DNA of 64,000 nucleotides from Hyphomicrobiales bacterium (GTDB lineage Bacteria; Pseudomonadota; Alphaproteobacteria; Rhizobiales; Rhizobiaceae): positions 62,001-126,000 of the forward strand of contig UBYA01000008.1 of NCBI GenBank assembly GCA_900469615.1, given 5' to 3'. This document shows positions 30,349 through 37,593 of this stretch, in pieces. The notes beneath the pieces are model-generated. The model ran no database searches. It was not told where the DNA came from and saw only the letters and a program-made list of their open reading frames with translations. Positions within the stretch are counted from its first letter, which is position 1; the number at the start of each line of letters is the position of its first letter. The position numbers were made by a program, and so were the translations under genes.

Positions 30349-30594
30349 CTATTCCTTGTAGATGTCGCCGCGAGGTCCGGCCTTGACGACCAGAACCGTC
30401 ATGGTCTGATCGTCGATGATGACGCGGTCCTGACCGACGCGGATGCGGAAAAACTCGCTGCCTTGCAGCTTCTTCAGATCGACCGCCTCACCGCGAGCGA
30501 AAGCTTCGACCTTCGCCATGATGGCCTGGGCGCGCTTCGGCTGCATCTTGCGCAGGGCTTTCGTGGCGTCTTTGCTGTAAGCGATCTTTTTCAT
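30349..30594 (-). CDS. RelE/ParE-family toxin
   Basis: This 81-aa protein has the RelE fold pattern (IAYSKDATKALRKM, FFRIRVGQDRVIIDD, VLVVKAGPRGDIYKE). The gene comes before its antitoxin, the order of HigBA-type pairs. RelE-type toxins cut mRNA in the ribosomal A site. The pair may stabilise the prophage. Confidence 0.88.
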   Translation of the reverse strand: MKKIAYSKDATKALRKMQPKRAQAIMAKVEAFARGEAVDLKKLQGSEFFRIRVGQDRVIIDDQTMTVLVVKAGPRGDIYKE

Positions 30595-30613
30595 GAATTT
30601 TGTATAGCAATAC

Positions 30614-30655
30614 GCGATATTATTCGCAAGCGGAAATATCGCTATTGGCGAATAA
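30614..30655. promoter_or_regulatory. Interleaved inverted repeats: toxin-antitoxin operator
   Basis: Two overlapping palindromes, gcgatatt (30614-30621) with aatatcgc (30635-30642), and ttattcgc (30620-30627) with gcgaataa (30648-30655), fill the AT-rich gap between the toxin gene and the replication gene. They are likely the autoregulatory operator of the antitoxin and also overlap the upstream region of the rightward gene. Confidence 0.6.
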
Positions 30656-30677
30656 ATCTCATGCGCGAGGCTTCGCC

Positions 30678-32027
30678 ATGAGCCATGATGCCACGAATTG
30701 GGCTTCCAAGCAGCGCGGCATTAAACCGGCGCTCAAGGTCGTGCTCTGGCAGCTCTGTGATCGCTATCATCCCGACAACGGCTGCTTTCCCTCGCAGGAG
30801 ACGCTGGCGGCCGACTGTGAGGTGTCGCGCTCCGCGTTGAACGTCTATCTCGACGAACTGGAAGAGCGGGGCCTGATCATGCGCGAACAGCGCCGGGAGA
30901 AGGGTTCGAACCGGCAGGAACGGACCCGCTATCGCTTCCCGTTCGAGGCCGGTTTCGTTGCCAAAAGTGCGGAAAACCCGTGTCCAGATTCTGGACACGG
31001 CAGCGGCGAGGCCGTGTCCGGAAATGACGCGGAGCCGAGTCCAGAAAATGGCGAAAGCCGAGTCCAGAATCTGGACAGTAACCCTGTAAGGGAACCAGTA
31101 AATGAACCAGTAAGGGAGAGAGAGGCGCGCGAGCGCGAGCGTTCTGGTGAAGATTTGAAGGCGCTGGAGAAGCGCTTCGATGCGCTGATGATCGGTAAAC
31201 ATGGCAATCCATGGCCCGGCGTGTTGAGCAAATCGAAGGAATGGGCCTTTCGCCAGTTTCTGAACCTGGCGCCTGAGGAACGATTGATCGCTGAGGATCG
31301 GCGCGACGACTATCTGGCCGCATGCCCAAAGATCAACTCCGGGCCCCGCAAGGGAGCACCGGATGCTGCTTTTCTTGGTATCTACCTGAAGGATAAGCTG
31401 TTTTTGCTGGTTGATGCGGTGGCGCCCAAGGCGGTGGCCAGGAATGCCGAGCGCCAGCGGGCGGCTGAACATATCGCCGTCGCGCCGTTCGGGCCTGTCT
31501 GGGGCGGCGCGCGGGCTCTTGCGTTGCTGAAGGGCCCGGTGCGGATCGAAATGCCTGCGAACGTCAGGGAGGCGTTCATGAATTCCTTCGAGATCCATCT
31601 CAGGCAAGGTGTTCCCTTCGCCGCCCGCTGGGCCGCTAAAAGGGGTGTTCGCGTCGATGATGCAGGCAATCCGATCTTCCCGGAGGATTTCGAGCGACAG
31701 GAATACCGGCGACGTTTGCTTGATCTGGGATATCCGGAGGTCAGCCGGCTTCACGAGGCCGCAAAGCAACGCGGGCAGGTCAGCGTTGCCGCGACATTCG
31801 AGCGGTTGAAAGATCTCTGCGAGGCAGTGCCTGTCGGCTCCGATATGTGGGAACGGTGGCGGATCTACCATGAAGAGCAGGGCTGGCCGTTCGTGCCGAC
31901 GCCAGCGGCGATGAAGGTCGTATTTTTCCCGAAGGGTGGACCGGACGGGCTTTCCGCTTTCGAGCGGGCGGCCAATGCTGTGTTGGGTGTGGAGCGGGGC
32001 GATGACGATGCAATTCAGGAAGGGTGA
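30678..32027 (+). CDS. Replication-initiation-like protein with winged HTH
   Basis: The 449-aa protein has an N-terminal winged helix (GIKPALKVVLWQLCDRYHPD, FPSQETLAADCEVSRSALNVYLDELEERGLI) typical of phage and plasmid replication or DnaD-like proteins. A low-complexity linker with repeated Glu-Pro/Val-Arg units follows (residues about 100-165), then a helical C-terminal region. It occupies the replication position at the end of the early region. ATG 30678 is preceded by GAGG. Confidence 0.75.
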   Translation: MSHDATNWASKQRGIKPALKVVLWQLCDRYHPDNGCFPSQETLAADCEVSRSALNVYLDELEERGLIMREQRREKGSNRQERTRYRFPFEAGFVAKSAENPCPDSGHGSGEAVSGNDAEPSPENGESRVQNLDSNPVREPVNEPVREREARERERSGEDLKALEKRFDALMIGKHGNPWPGVLSKSKEWAFRQFLNLAPEERLIAEDRRDDYLAACPKINSGPRKGAPDAAFLGIYLKDKLFLLVDAVAPKAVARNAERQRAAEHIAVAPFGPVWGGARALALLKGPVRIEMPANVREAFMNSFEIHLRQGVPFAARWAAKRGVRVDDAGNPIFPEDFERQEYRRRLLDLGYPEVSRLHEAAKQRGQVSVAATFERLKDLCEAVPVGSDMWERWRIYHEEQGWPFVPTPAAMKVVFFPKGGPDGLSAFERAANAVLGVERGDDDAIQEG

Positions 32028-32682
32028 TCTGCGCGGGATGATCGTGGTCAGCGCCGAGGCGTGGGCGAAAAGCGACAGGGCGGCGTCTGCGAATCGCATG
32101 CGCATTGATCATCTGAGTATGGCGTCCAGGCGGGTTGTTGCGCGGCTCGAGGCTGAAGGCGATGCGCCAAAGCCGGGCTGGTTCTGCCTGCGGGTCATGA
32201 CCGGCTGCGAAAAGGCTGTGGAAAAGGTGCTGTCTGCGGCTGATGTAGAAACCCTCGTCGTGATGACGAATGTATCCAAAGTGGTGAAGCGCGGCCGTGT
32301 TCGCATCATCGCTTCCCGGCCTGTGATCAGAGGCTACGTGCTTGTGCGATGCTGCCCCGTACCTGCTGCGATGATGGGTTTGCTGCAGGTTGACGATGTG
32401 ATCGACATTGTCGGCGGCGCCATCCGGCCCTATCGCGCCGATGCGGATTCGATAAGCCGATTCAAGAAGATGGCGGCTGAAGGCAAGTACGATCCCGGCA
32501 CGGTGAAAGAGCATAGTTTCGAGCTGACGGAAAGGGTTCGTGTGACGGATGGGCCGTTTGCATCCTTCCCGGCGATCATCATCGCGATCGATGACGAAAA
32601 GGCATTGGTGTCCGTCGAGGTGGACATCTTCGGGCGTCCGACGCCGGTTCACATGCATCTTGATCAGATCGAGAAAATGTGA
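32002..32682 (+). CDS. NusG-like transcription factor
   Basis: The 226-aa protein has an NGN-like N-terminal domain (WFCLRVMTGCEKAVEKVLSAA, then RPVIRGYVLVRCCP) and a C-terminal KOW motif (ERVRVTDGPFASFPAIIIAID). NusG paralogues such as RfaH act as operon-specific antiterminators. At the end of the early region this one is a candidate late antiterminator. Start by GGAG at 32002; 32008 and 32038 are alternatives. Confidence 0.85.
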   Translation: MTMQFRKGDLRGMIVVSAEAWAKSDRAASANRMRIDHLSMASRRVVARLEAEGDAPKPGWFCLRVMTGCEKAVEKVLSAADVETLVVMTNVSKVVKRGRVRIIASRPVIRGYVLVRCCPVPAAMMGLLQVDDVIDIVGGAIRPYRADADSISRFKKMAAEGKYDPGTVKEHSFELTERVRVTDGPFASFPAIIIAIDDEKALVSVEVDIFGRPTPVHMHLDQIEKM

Positions 32683-32856
32683 TTCTGAATCCGTCCGTGG
32701 ACGATCCTAGATCCCAGCGTGGGCTTTGAGTCGATGGCGTGACCATCGGCAAGCGAGGCGAAAGCTTCGGAGCTGCTTACCGGTAGGACCCCGCTCTGAC
32801 AGCTTCCAGGCGAAGCGCCGATTCAGGGCCAGTGCTACTGCTATGACTTGATGACG

Positions 32857-32879
32857 GGCGGCCTTCGGGTCGCCTTTTT
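32857..32879 (+). terminator. Rho-independent terminator after the NusG-like gene
   Basis: GGCGGCC/GGTCGCC (one G-T pair) with a TTCG tetraloop is followed directly by TTTTT. The 170 bases between the NusG stop and this hairpin show no gene. Confidence 0.85.
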
Positions 32880-32882
32880 GCA

Positions 32883-33416
32883 TCAAGGGGTATGGGTAGA
32901 CTTGCCTCCATCAAATCCAGATTGATGCCGATCGGCTCTCGCCTCGTGGCAGGTTCGCCGACGAGGGAGGATGCGGAAGCGGAGCGCCATCAGCGTCTCG
33001 ACGGGAGCATGGTTGCGAAGAGCGGAGGCATAAAGCTGGTTTTGCGTTTTTTGCAGCTGATCGCCCTGAAGGCCGGCAACCTTGAGGGAGTTTGCCATTC
33101 GTGTGGAGCTATCGATCAATGACTGAAAGCCCTTGGCAGACCCAATGAGCGCGAAGAAACGGGCATAGACCGCCATGACATCGATGCCCGCGCGGCTCAC
33201 GTCCCGAGAAGCGGTCCCGATCTTGCGCATGGAGGCCGCCGCATTGTCTCCGCTCTTGGTGAAAGCAGCGTCTATCTTGGCACCAAGCGCGGCAGTATTC
33301 TGCTCGATCTTTTTGAAGGTTTCGGCCATCGCCGCCTCCAACCGCTTGTTGCTCCGACGAAGTGTGGCAACGTCCGTGCTGATGCTAAGTACAATGTCAT
33401 CCGTATTGTCAGTCAT
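32883..33416 (-). pseudogene. Truncated tail tape-measure protein
   Basis: The first about 140 residues look like the start of a tape-measure protein (LRRSNKRLEAAMAETFKKIEQ, VYARFFALIGSAKGFQSLID, MANSLKVAGLQGDQLQKTQ, ASALRNHAPVETLMAL). The remaining 35 residues are arginine-rich and unlike the family, and the frame ends at 177 codons where several hundred are normal. The gene is cut, most likely by the rearrangement that ends the late module here. Confidence 0.75.
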
Positions 33417-33473
33417 GCTCTATGCATCCTAGAATAGAAATTCCGCATGATGGCGGTTCACGGGAGGGCAAAA

Positions 33474-33785
33474 ATGCAAGAAGATCGCAGAGAGTTTACC
33501 TTCGGCCGGGGCATCGTTTTTTGCGCCGGTCTCTTCATCGCGATATATGTTTTTACGAACGCCTCGGACGGCGGAAGCGATCCGGCAAACAACCGACCGG
33601 AAACCTACCGGTTGATTCAAGCGATAGGAAATTCGGAACACGAGTCCGCGCGTGGCCTGTCCAAAGCCGAATGCGAAGCCAGAAAAAGCGATCTGAAGAA
33701 AGTGGCGACGGCACTTGGGACTTACGACGAGAATACGGGCCTTGGCTCCATAACGTGCCTGCCGGAATCGTCTTTCAAGCCTTGA
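33474..33785 (+). CDS. Small membrane-anchored protein on the strand opposite the tail genes
   Basis: The 103-aa protein has a single transmembrane segment (GIVFCAGLFIAIYVF, residues 13-28), then a polar domain with two cysteines (AECEARKSDLKKVATALG, ITCLPESS). GGGAGGGCAAAA precedes ATG 33474. Its opposite orientation inside the tail module suggests an independently expressed accessory gene (moron). Confidence 0.6.
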   Translation: MQEDRREFTFGRGIVFCAGLFIAIYVFTNASDGGSDPANNRPETYRLIQAIGNSEHESARGLSKAECEARKSDLKKVATALGTYDENTGLGSITCLPESSFKP

Positions 33786-33791
33786 CCATTC

Positions 33792-33980
33792 CTATCCATA
33801 CCGAGCAACGAGCGCCGCAAGTTCTCCGTCGCTTGGCACATCGGCGTTACTCTCGCCGCCATTCGCCTCATTGAAACCGCGTATGGCCTCGAAGAATTCT
33901 GTCAGGGTGGCGTCCCAGAAATCCGCAGGGCGCCAGGAGAGCGCGCCGATGCCAATGCGCATCCACGCGCGCCATGGCAT
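33792..33980 (-). CDS. Phage tail assembly chaperone (short)
   Basis: The 62-aa protein MPWRAWMRIGIGALSW...ADFWDATLTEFFEAIRGFN matches the TAC/DUF2376 type found after the tail tube gene in rhizobial siphophages and gene transfer agents. Start at 33980 follows the previous stop closely. Confidence 0.75.
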   Translation of the reverse strand: MPWRAWMRIGIGALSWRPADFWDATLTEFFEAIRGFNEANGGESNADVPSDGELAALVARYG

Positions 33981-33991
33981 CGGCTCATCGT

Positions 33992-34384
33992 TTACGCCGC
34001 CTCGCCGGCGGCGTCCCCGTTTCCCTGGCCACCATCGAAGTGATGGGCAAGGATCGCGCCAAACACCATCCCGCAAGCGGCGAAATGCCTGAGCTGAAAT
34101 TTCCCGAGGGCCGCATCCCGATCACCCCTGATCGTCAGCAGTTCTATGCCCGCCATCGCCGCCGCTATTTCCACTTGAGACAGGCGCAGAAAGAGTTCGT
34201 TCAGCGATTTGCATTGCAGGCGACTGGAGACGTTCGCCAATCCCTCCATGGTCGCGGCGAGCACCAGTGGAACATCGTCGATCCACAGACCCGCTTCGCC
34301 GCGTGCCTCGTTGACCTTGAGCGGAAATGGCTTTTCAGTCGGCTTCTGCTTCTCGGCTGCCTTCCTTGTCGGAGCCCTGCTCAT
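33992..34384 (-). CDS. Tail assembly chaperone, gene-transfer-agent-like
   Basis: This 130-aa protein has the core NEARGEAGLWIDDVPLVLAATMEGLANV and SLNELFLRLSQVEIAAAMAGI, which is the pattern of the GTA gp10-like tail proteins. It lies between the tail tube gene and the short chaperone, the expected order. Confidence 0.78.
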   Translation of the reverse strand: MSRAPTRKAAEKQKPTEKPFPLKVNEARGEAGLWIDDVPLVLAATMEGLANVSSRLQCKSLNELFLRLSQVEIAAAMAGIELLTIRGDRDAALGKFQLRHFAACGMVFGAILAHHFDGGQGNGDAAGEAA

Positions 34385-34385
34385 A

Positions 34386-34832
34386 TCACGAACCCTCCGC
34401 CACGAAGGTATATTCGGTCGTGGTGTTCCACGTCGCGCTGAACTCCATGGTGTTGGTTTCATCGCCCGAGAGCTCGAAATTCGTCACCACCCATTGCGCC
34501 TCATAGGTGCCGTCGCCCGGAACGACGACCTGGGCGGCGAACGGCTCGTTATCACGCACGTAGCCCATGAAAGCGCTGGTATTGGCGCCGACGATGACCT
34601 TGCCGGCGCCGGTGAAGCTGACCGCCTGGACGCCGGGCCGGCTGGTCTGCACGACTTTACCGCCGGGGTTGGTGCAGCTCGGAACGGTCGTGTCGACACG
34701 GTCGGACGACAGCGTGAAACTGCGTGTCTTCAGACCGCAGAAGTTCGAGAAGACTTCTGGCGAACCGCCGTCACCGATCTTGATCAGGAGCGTACGGCCA
34801 AAGACCTGGCCGTCATCATAATCCTCAGCCAT
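34386..34832 (-). CDS. Major tail tube protein
   Basis: The 148-aa protein resembles the TP901-1/GTA major tail protein: FGRTLLIKIGDGG, FCGLKTRSFTLSSDRVDTT, then a beta-rich middle and MEFSATWNTTTEYTF at the end. It forms the tail tube of a long-tailed phage. Confidence 0.88.
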   Translation of the reverse strand: MAEDYDDGQVFGRTLLIKIGDGGSPEVFSNFCGLKTRSFTLSSDRVDTTVPSCTNPGGKVVQTSRPGVQAVSFTGAGKVIVGANTSAFMGYVRDNEPFAAQVVVPGDGTYEAQWVVTNFELSGDETNTMEFSATWNTTTEYTFVAEGS

Positions 34833-34867
34833 GGGATGATCCTTCTATAGGCTTGGGGTTGGTCCGG

Positions 34868-35278
34868 TCAGGCCGGAATTTCCTCAACACGGGTATCGAA
34901 GGTGATGACCGCGTGAGATGTGGCGCCGTCGGCATCGCGAAACACGCGCGTCTGGCTATGGGTGATGATCGCGGCACGGAAATGCGCCATCGGCAAGCTC
35001 GCCAGATGCAGCGCGTCGGCGACGGCGGATGCGACCTGTTTAACCTCCGGATATCCGGTCTTTTGCGACCAGGCATGCAAGGTAAGGTACGCCCGCCAGG
35101 CACGACGGCACGTCATGTCGTCGTTCAGCAACTGGCTTTCGCCGAGCGTCACATAGGGATAGCGCGCGCCATCCGGCGGCTCGTCATAGATGCGGTCATC
35201 AACCAGCGCCGACAGATCGGCATAGGCAGTTAGCCGCGTCAGTAACGCACCCTGCAATTCGAGATCCGGGCTTGGCAT
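34868..35278 (-). CDS. Tail completion protein (DUF3168)
   Basis: The 136-aa protein has the family signature LQGALLTRLTAYADLSALV, IYDEPPDGARYPYVTLGES and YLTLHAWSQKTGYPEVKQVA. Members cap the tail or join it to the head. Confidence 0.88.
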   Translation of the reverse strand: MPSPDLELQGALLTRLTAYADLSALVDDRIYDEPPDGARYPYVTLGESQLLNDDMTCRRAWRAYLTLHAWSQKTGYPEVKQVASAVADALHLASLPMAHFRAAIITHSQTRVFRDADGATSHAVITFDTRVEEIPA

Positions 35279-35280
35279 GG

Positions 35281-35787
35281 CTACTTCTTCATCGCCTCGC
35301 GGACGCCGCGGTTGACGGCCGCCAGCAGCTTGCGCCGCGCCTGCGGCTTCAAGGCGCGCCAGATCGGAAACAGATGCGGATGCGCCCGTGAGCCGGGATG
35401 CTTCACGCCCTTGGCAAAGACCTGCTCGCCATCTTTGCCGGTGAAGGCCAGCATCTTCGCGAGCTTCGGCTTGATCGGGTGGCCGCTCGTGCCGAATTCG
35501 AGAAAGCGCCAGATGAACATGGCGAAGATGCCGGCTGCGCTCGGGTCTTTCGTGCCGTTCGCGCCGTTCAGGGCATGCGCGCCCGGGCGGTTACGCAGAA
35601 AATCGCCGTCGATGCTTTCGGCATACTCCAGCGTTGCACCGCGTGGCGCTGCATCGCGCATCCTCTCCGCCGCTTCCTGGGCGATCTCGTATTTCGCATC
35701 GGCGGCATATTTTTCGACATTCGGAGCCAGTTGCGCCAGCCTGCGCGACAGCGCCTCGCGCCCGACGATTTTCGCTTGCAAAGCCAT
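35281..35787 (-). CDS. HK97 gp10-family tail component
   Basis: This 168-aa protein contains ALSRRLAQLAPNVEKYAADA, RMRDAAPRGATLEYAESI and FLEFGTSGHPIKPKLAKML, typical of HK97-gp10 neck or tail-terminator proteins. It overlaps the head-closure gene by one base. Confidence 0.85.
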   Translation of the reverse strand: MALQAKIVGREALSRRLAQLAPNVEKYAADAKYEIAQEAAERMRDAAPRGATLEYAESIDGDFLRNRPGAHALNGANGTKDPSAAGIFAMFIWRFLEFGTSGHPIKPKLAKMLAFTGKDGEQVFAKGVKHPGSRAHPHLFPIWRALKPQARRKLLAAVNRGVREAMKK

Positions 35788-36173
35788 CAGCCCGCCAACC
35801 CCTGTACGATGAGCATTTCCAGATATTGCCGGCGCTCGTCAGGATCGACGATCGTCTTGATGGCAAAGAAACGCTTCGGCTCGCCCTTGTCGTCCTTGCC
35901 GGCGCGAGCGTCGAAAACGCGCCAGTTCGGCGTGATCCCGCGCGTGTCGGCGCAATTGCGAACGATCAGGTTATACGGCTGCTGCGATTGCAGCCGCGCC
36001 TGCGACACACCCTCGACATCGAGTTTGCTCGTGAACAGTGGCTGCAGACGCGCCGACATAGTGAAGCGATCGACCCATATCGTCTGCTTATTGCCATAAC
36101 CGTCATCGACAAAATCCCTTTCCTGAAAGGTCACGCGATGATCGAGCGAGCCGGCACCGCTACGCTTTACCAT
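35787..36173 (-). CDS. Phage head closure / head-tail adaptor protein
   Basis: The 128-aa protein has GSLDHRVTFQERDFVDDGYG, WVDRFTMSARLQPL and FFAIKTIVDPDERRQYLEML, the SPP1 gp16/HK97 gp7-type adaptor pattern. It closes the filled head and joins the tail. Confidence 0.88.
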   Translation of the reverse strand: MVKRSGAGSLDHRVTFQERDFVDDGYGNKQTIWVDRFTMSARLQPLFTSKLDVEGVSQARLQSQQPYNLIVRNCADTRGITPNWRVFDARAGKDDKGEPKRFFAIKTIVDPDERRQYLEMLIVQGLAG

Positions 36174-36354
36174 GCCGCTTTCCTTTCGACGCCTTGCGGC
36201 CGGCCGGCCGGTCGACGATCCGTCCTCGGGACTTCGCCACTGCCTCGCCGGCGCAGCGGCGGTGAACGAACTCGACCATGCCGACGCGATAGGCGATGGT
36301 GACGGCCGGCGTCACCGCGAAATTGAAATCGCGCGTAAAATGAACCCACGGCAT
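36160..36354 (-). CDS. Small phage structural-module protein (64 aa)
   Basis: MPWVHFTRDFNFAVTPAVTI...VEFVHRRCAGEAVAKSRG; short proteins of this pattern (a beta strand pair, then a basic tail) are often found between the connector and adaptor genes of siphophages. ATG 36354 overlaps the upstream stop; its end overlaps the adaptor start. Confidence 0.65.
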   Translation of the reverse strand: MPWVHFTRDFNFAVTPAVTIAYRVGMVEFVHRRCAGEAVAKSRGRIVDRPAGRKASKGKRHGKA

Positions 36355-36689
36355 CACGAACCCGAGCAATCCACAACGCGCCAGACTCGATAGGGAGCCA
36401 GCAAGGCCCTGACGCCCTGCGGCAGGACCGCATCGCGCTGCGCCGCCGCGTCGGCGTCGCTGTTTTCGTACATGGCGGCGGTCAGCAGCAGGATCGCCAC
36501 GGTGATCGCCGGCGTGACGGCGATGCCGTCGACGGTGGCCGGCATGTCGCCGGCCGCCACCAATTCCCTGTCGATGTATTCGGCGACGATCGTCTCCGCG
36601 GCCGCCTGATAGGCTGCGATGATGGTATCGTCGTCCGCGAAATCGACGCGAAGATGCTGCTTGACGAGGGCAATATCCAGAAGAGTCAT
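36354..36689 (-). CDS. Head-tail connector protein (gp6-like)
   Basis: The 111-aa helical protein has MTLLDIALVKQHLRVDFADDD, IIAAYQAAAETIVAEYI and ITVAILLLTAAMYEN, the HK97 gp6-type connector signature. Start at 36689, coupled to the glycosyltransferase gene. Confidence 0.85.
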   Translation of the reverse strand: MTLLDIALVKQHLRVDFADDDTIIAAYQAAAETIVAEYIDRELVAAGDMPATVDGIAVTPAITVAILLLTAAMYENSDADAAAQRDAVLPQGVRALLAPYRVWRVVDCSGS

Positions 36690-37291
36690 GCGCAATCCTC
36701 CAGGCTGGCGAGCCGCCACGCGCGCCGGACTTCCGTTCTCGCCTGCCCGTCCCGATGCTTCTCGACGCTCGGGCCATCATCATGGTCGACCAGGGAACGG
36801 ACCGGATAGATCACCGCCCGGCGTCCCACCTGTCGCCACGCATCCCCGACCGCATAGTCGGCCGGTCGGTTCATCGGCATGGCGGCCAGGAGCGCGACTA
36901 CCTTGCCGGCAGGTGGCGAATAACAAACGCCGTGGAGAAGCTGCGGCAACGCGATATAGCTCAATTGCATCTCGTCGGCGTTGCGCAGCATATGGGCGAT
37001 CGTCCGCTGCCATTGAGGCGGCCGTCCGGTTCCGAGGTAAAGGCTCAGGAGGTCTTCCGGAAAACGATCAAGCCACCAACCGGCCATCGGCAGAAAGCTG
37101 GCGATGGGAAGCGCATCGTCTTCCATGACGATGCAGCGGTCATGTTGCCCGGCGCACCATTGCAGGGCTTGCCGATGCGCCCGCAAGGCGCCGAGGCCCG
37201 TCTCGTCCATGATCAGATGAGCCGATAGACCCGCTGCCAATAGCTCGGCCTGCCTGCGGCGCGCGTAATGGCCGATGACGACGATCTTCAT
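36686..37291 (-). CDS. Glycosyltransferase-like protein (GT25-type)
   Basis: The 201-aa protein starts MKIVVIGHYARRRQAELL. CIVMEDDALP (the acidic EDD motif of LPS-type GT25 enzymes), DRFPEDLLSLYLGTG and DYAVGDAWRQVGRRAVIYPV follow. It likely transfers a sugar in the cytoplasm. Its place within the head-tail gene run is odd and is discussed among the findings. Confidence 0.72.
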   Translation of the reverse strand: MKIVVIGHYARRRQAELLAAGLSAHLIMDETGLGALRAHRQALQWCAGQHDRCIVMEDDALPIASFLPMAGWWLDRFPEDLLSLYLGTGRPPQWQRTIAHMLRNADEMQLSYIALPQLLHGVCYSPPAGKVVALLAAMPMNRPADYAVGDAWRQVGRRAVIYPVRSLVDHDDGPSVEKHRDGQARTEVRRAWRLASLEDCA

Positions 37292-37297
37292 GATCAA

Positions 37298-37591
37298 TCA
37301 GGCGGCAATGTGCTTCACAGCCCACATGACTGCTTCTTCGATCCGCTCGGCAGCAATGACCAGTTCGCGGTCAATCGTGCCGATCGCCATCGAAATGCCG
37401 TCGACGTTCTCTCCAAGCGGCTGCGTGGGCGTGCGCAGCCCGTCGATGAGGTCAAGGAACTCCTGCCCCTTGTCCTTTACGGCCTGCATGTTGGCCTTCT
37501 CCTCTTCGGACAGAATGCGATACTTATGGCGCAGCGAATTGTTCACCGTCCGACCATCGCAAGCGCTATCGACATAATGAGTGTCTGCCAT
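37298..37591 (-). CDS. Acb2/Tad1-like small helical protein
   Basis: The 97-aa protein MADTHYVDSACDG has the conserved-looking segments HKYRILSEEEKANMQAVKDK, GQEFLDLIDGL and RIEEAVMWAVKHIA. These resemble the small Acb2/Tad1 hairpin-domain proteins of phages, some of which bind and sequester cyclic nucleotide signals of CBASS or Thoeris defence. AGGAGAATGATT precedes ATG 37591. The call rests on motif memory alone. Confidence 0.55.
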   Translation of the reverse strand: MADTHYVDSACDGRTVNNSLRHKYRILSEEEKANMQAVKDKGQEFLDLIDGLRTPTQPLGENVDGISMAIGTIDRELVIAAERIEEAVMWAVKHIAA

Positions 37592-37593
37592 AA

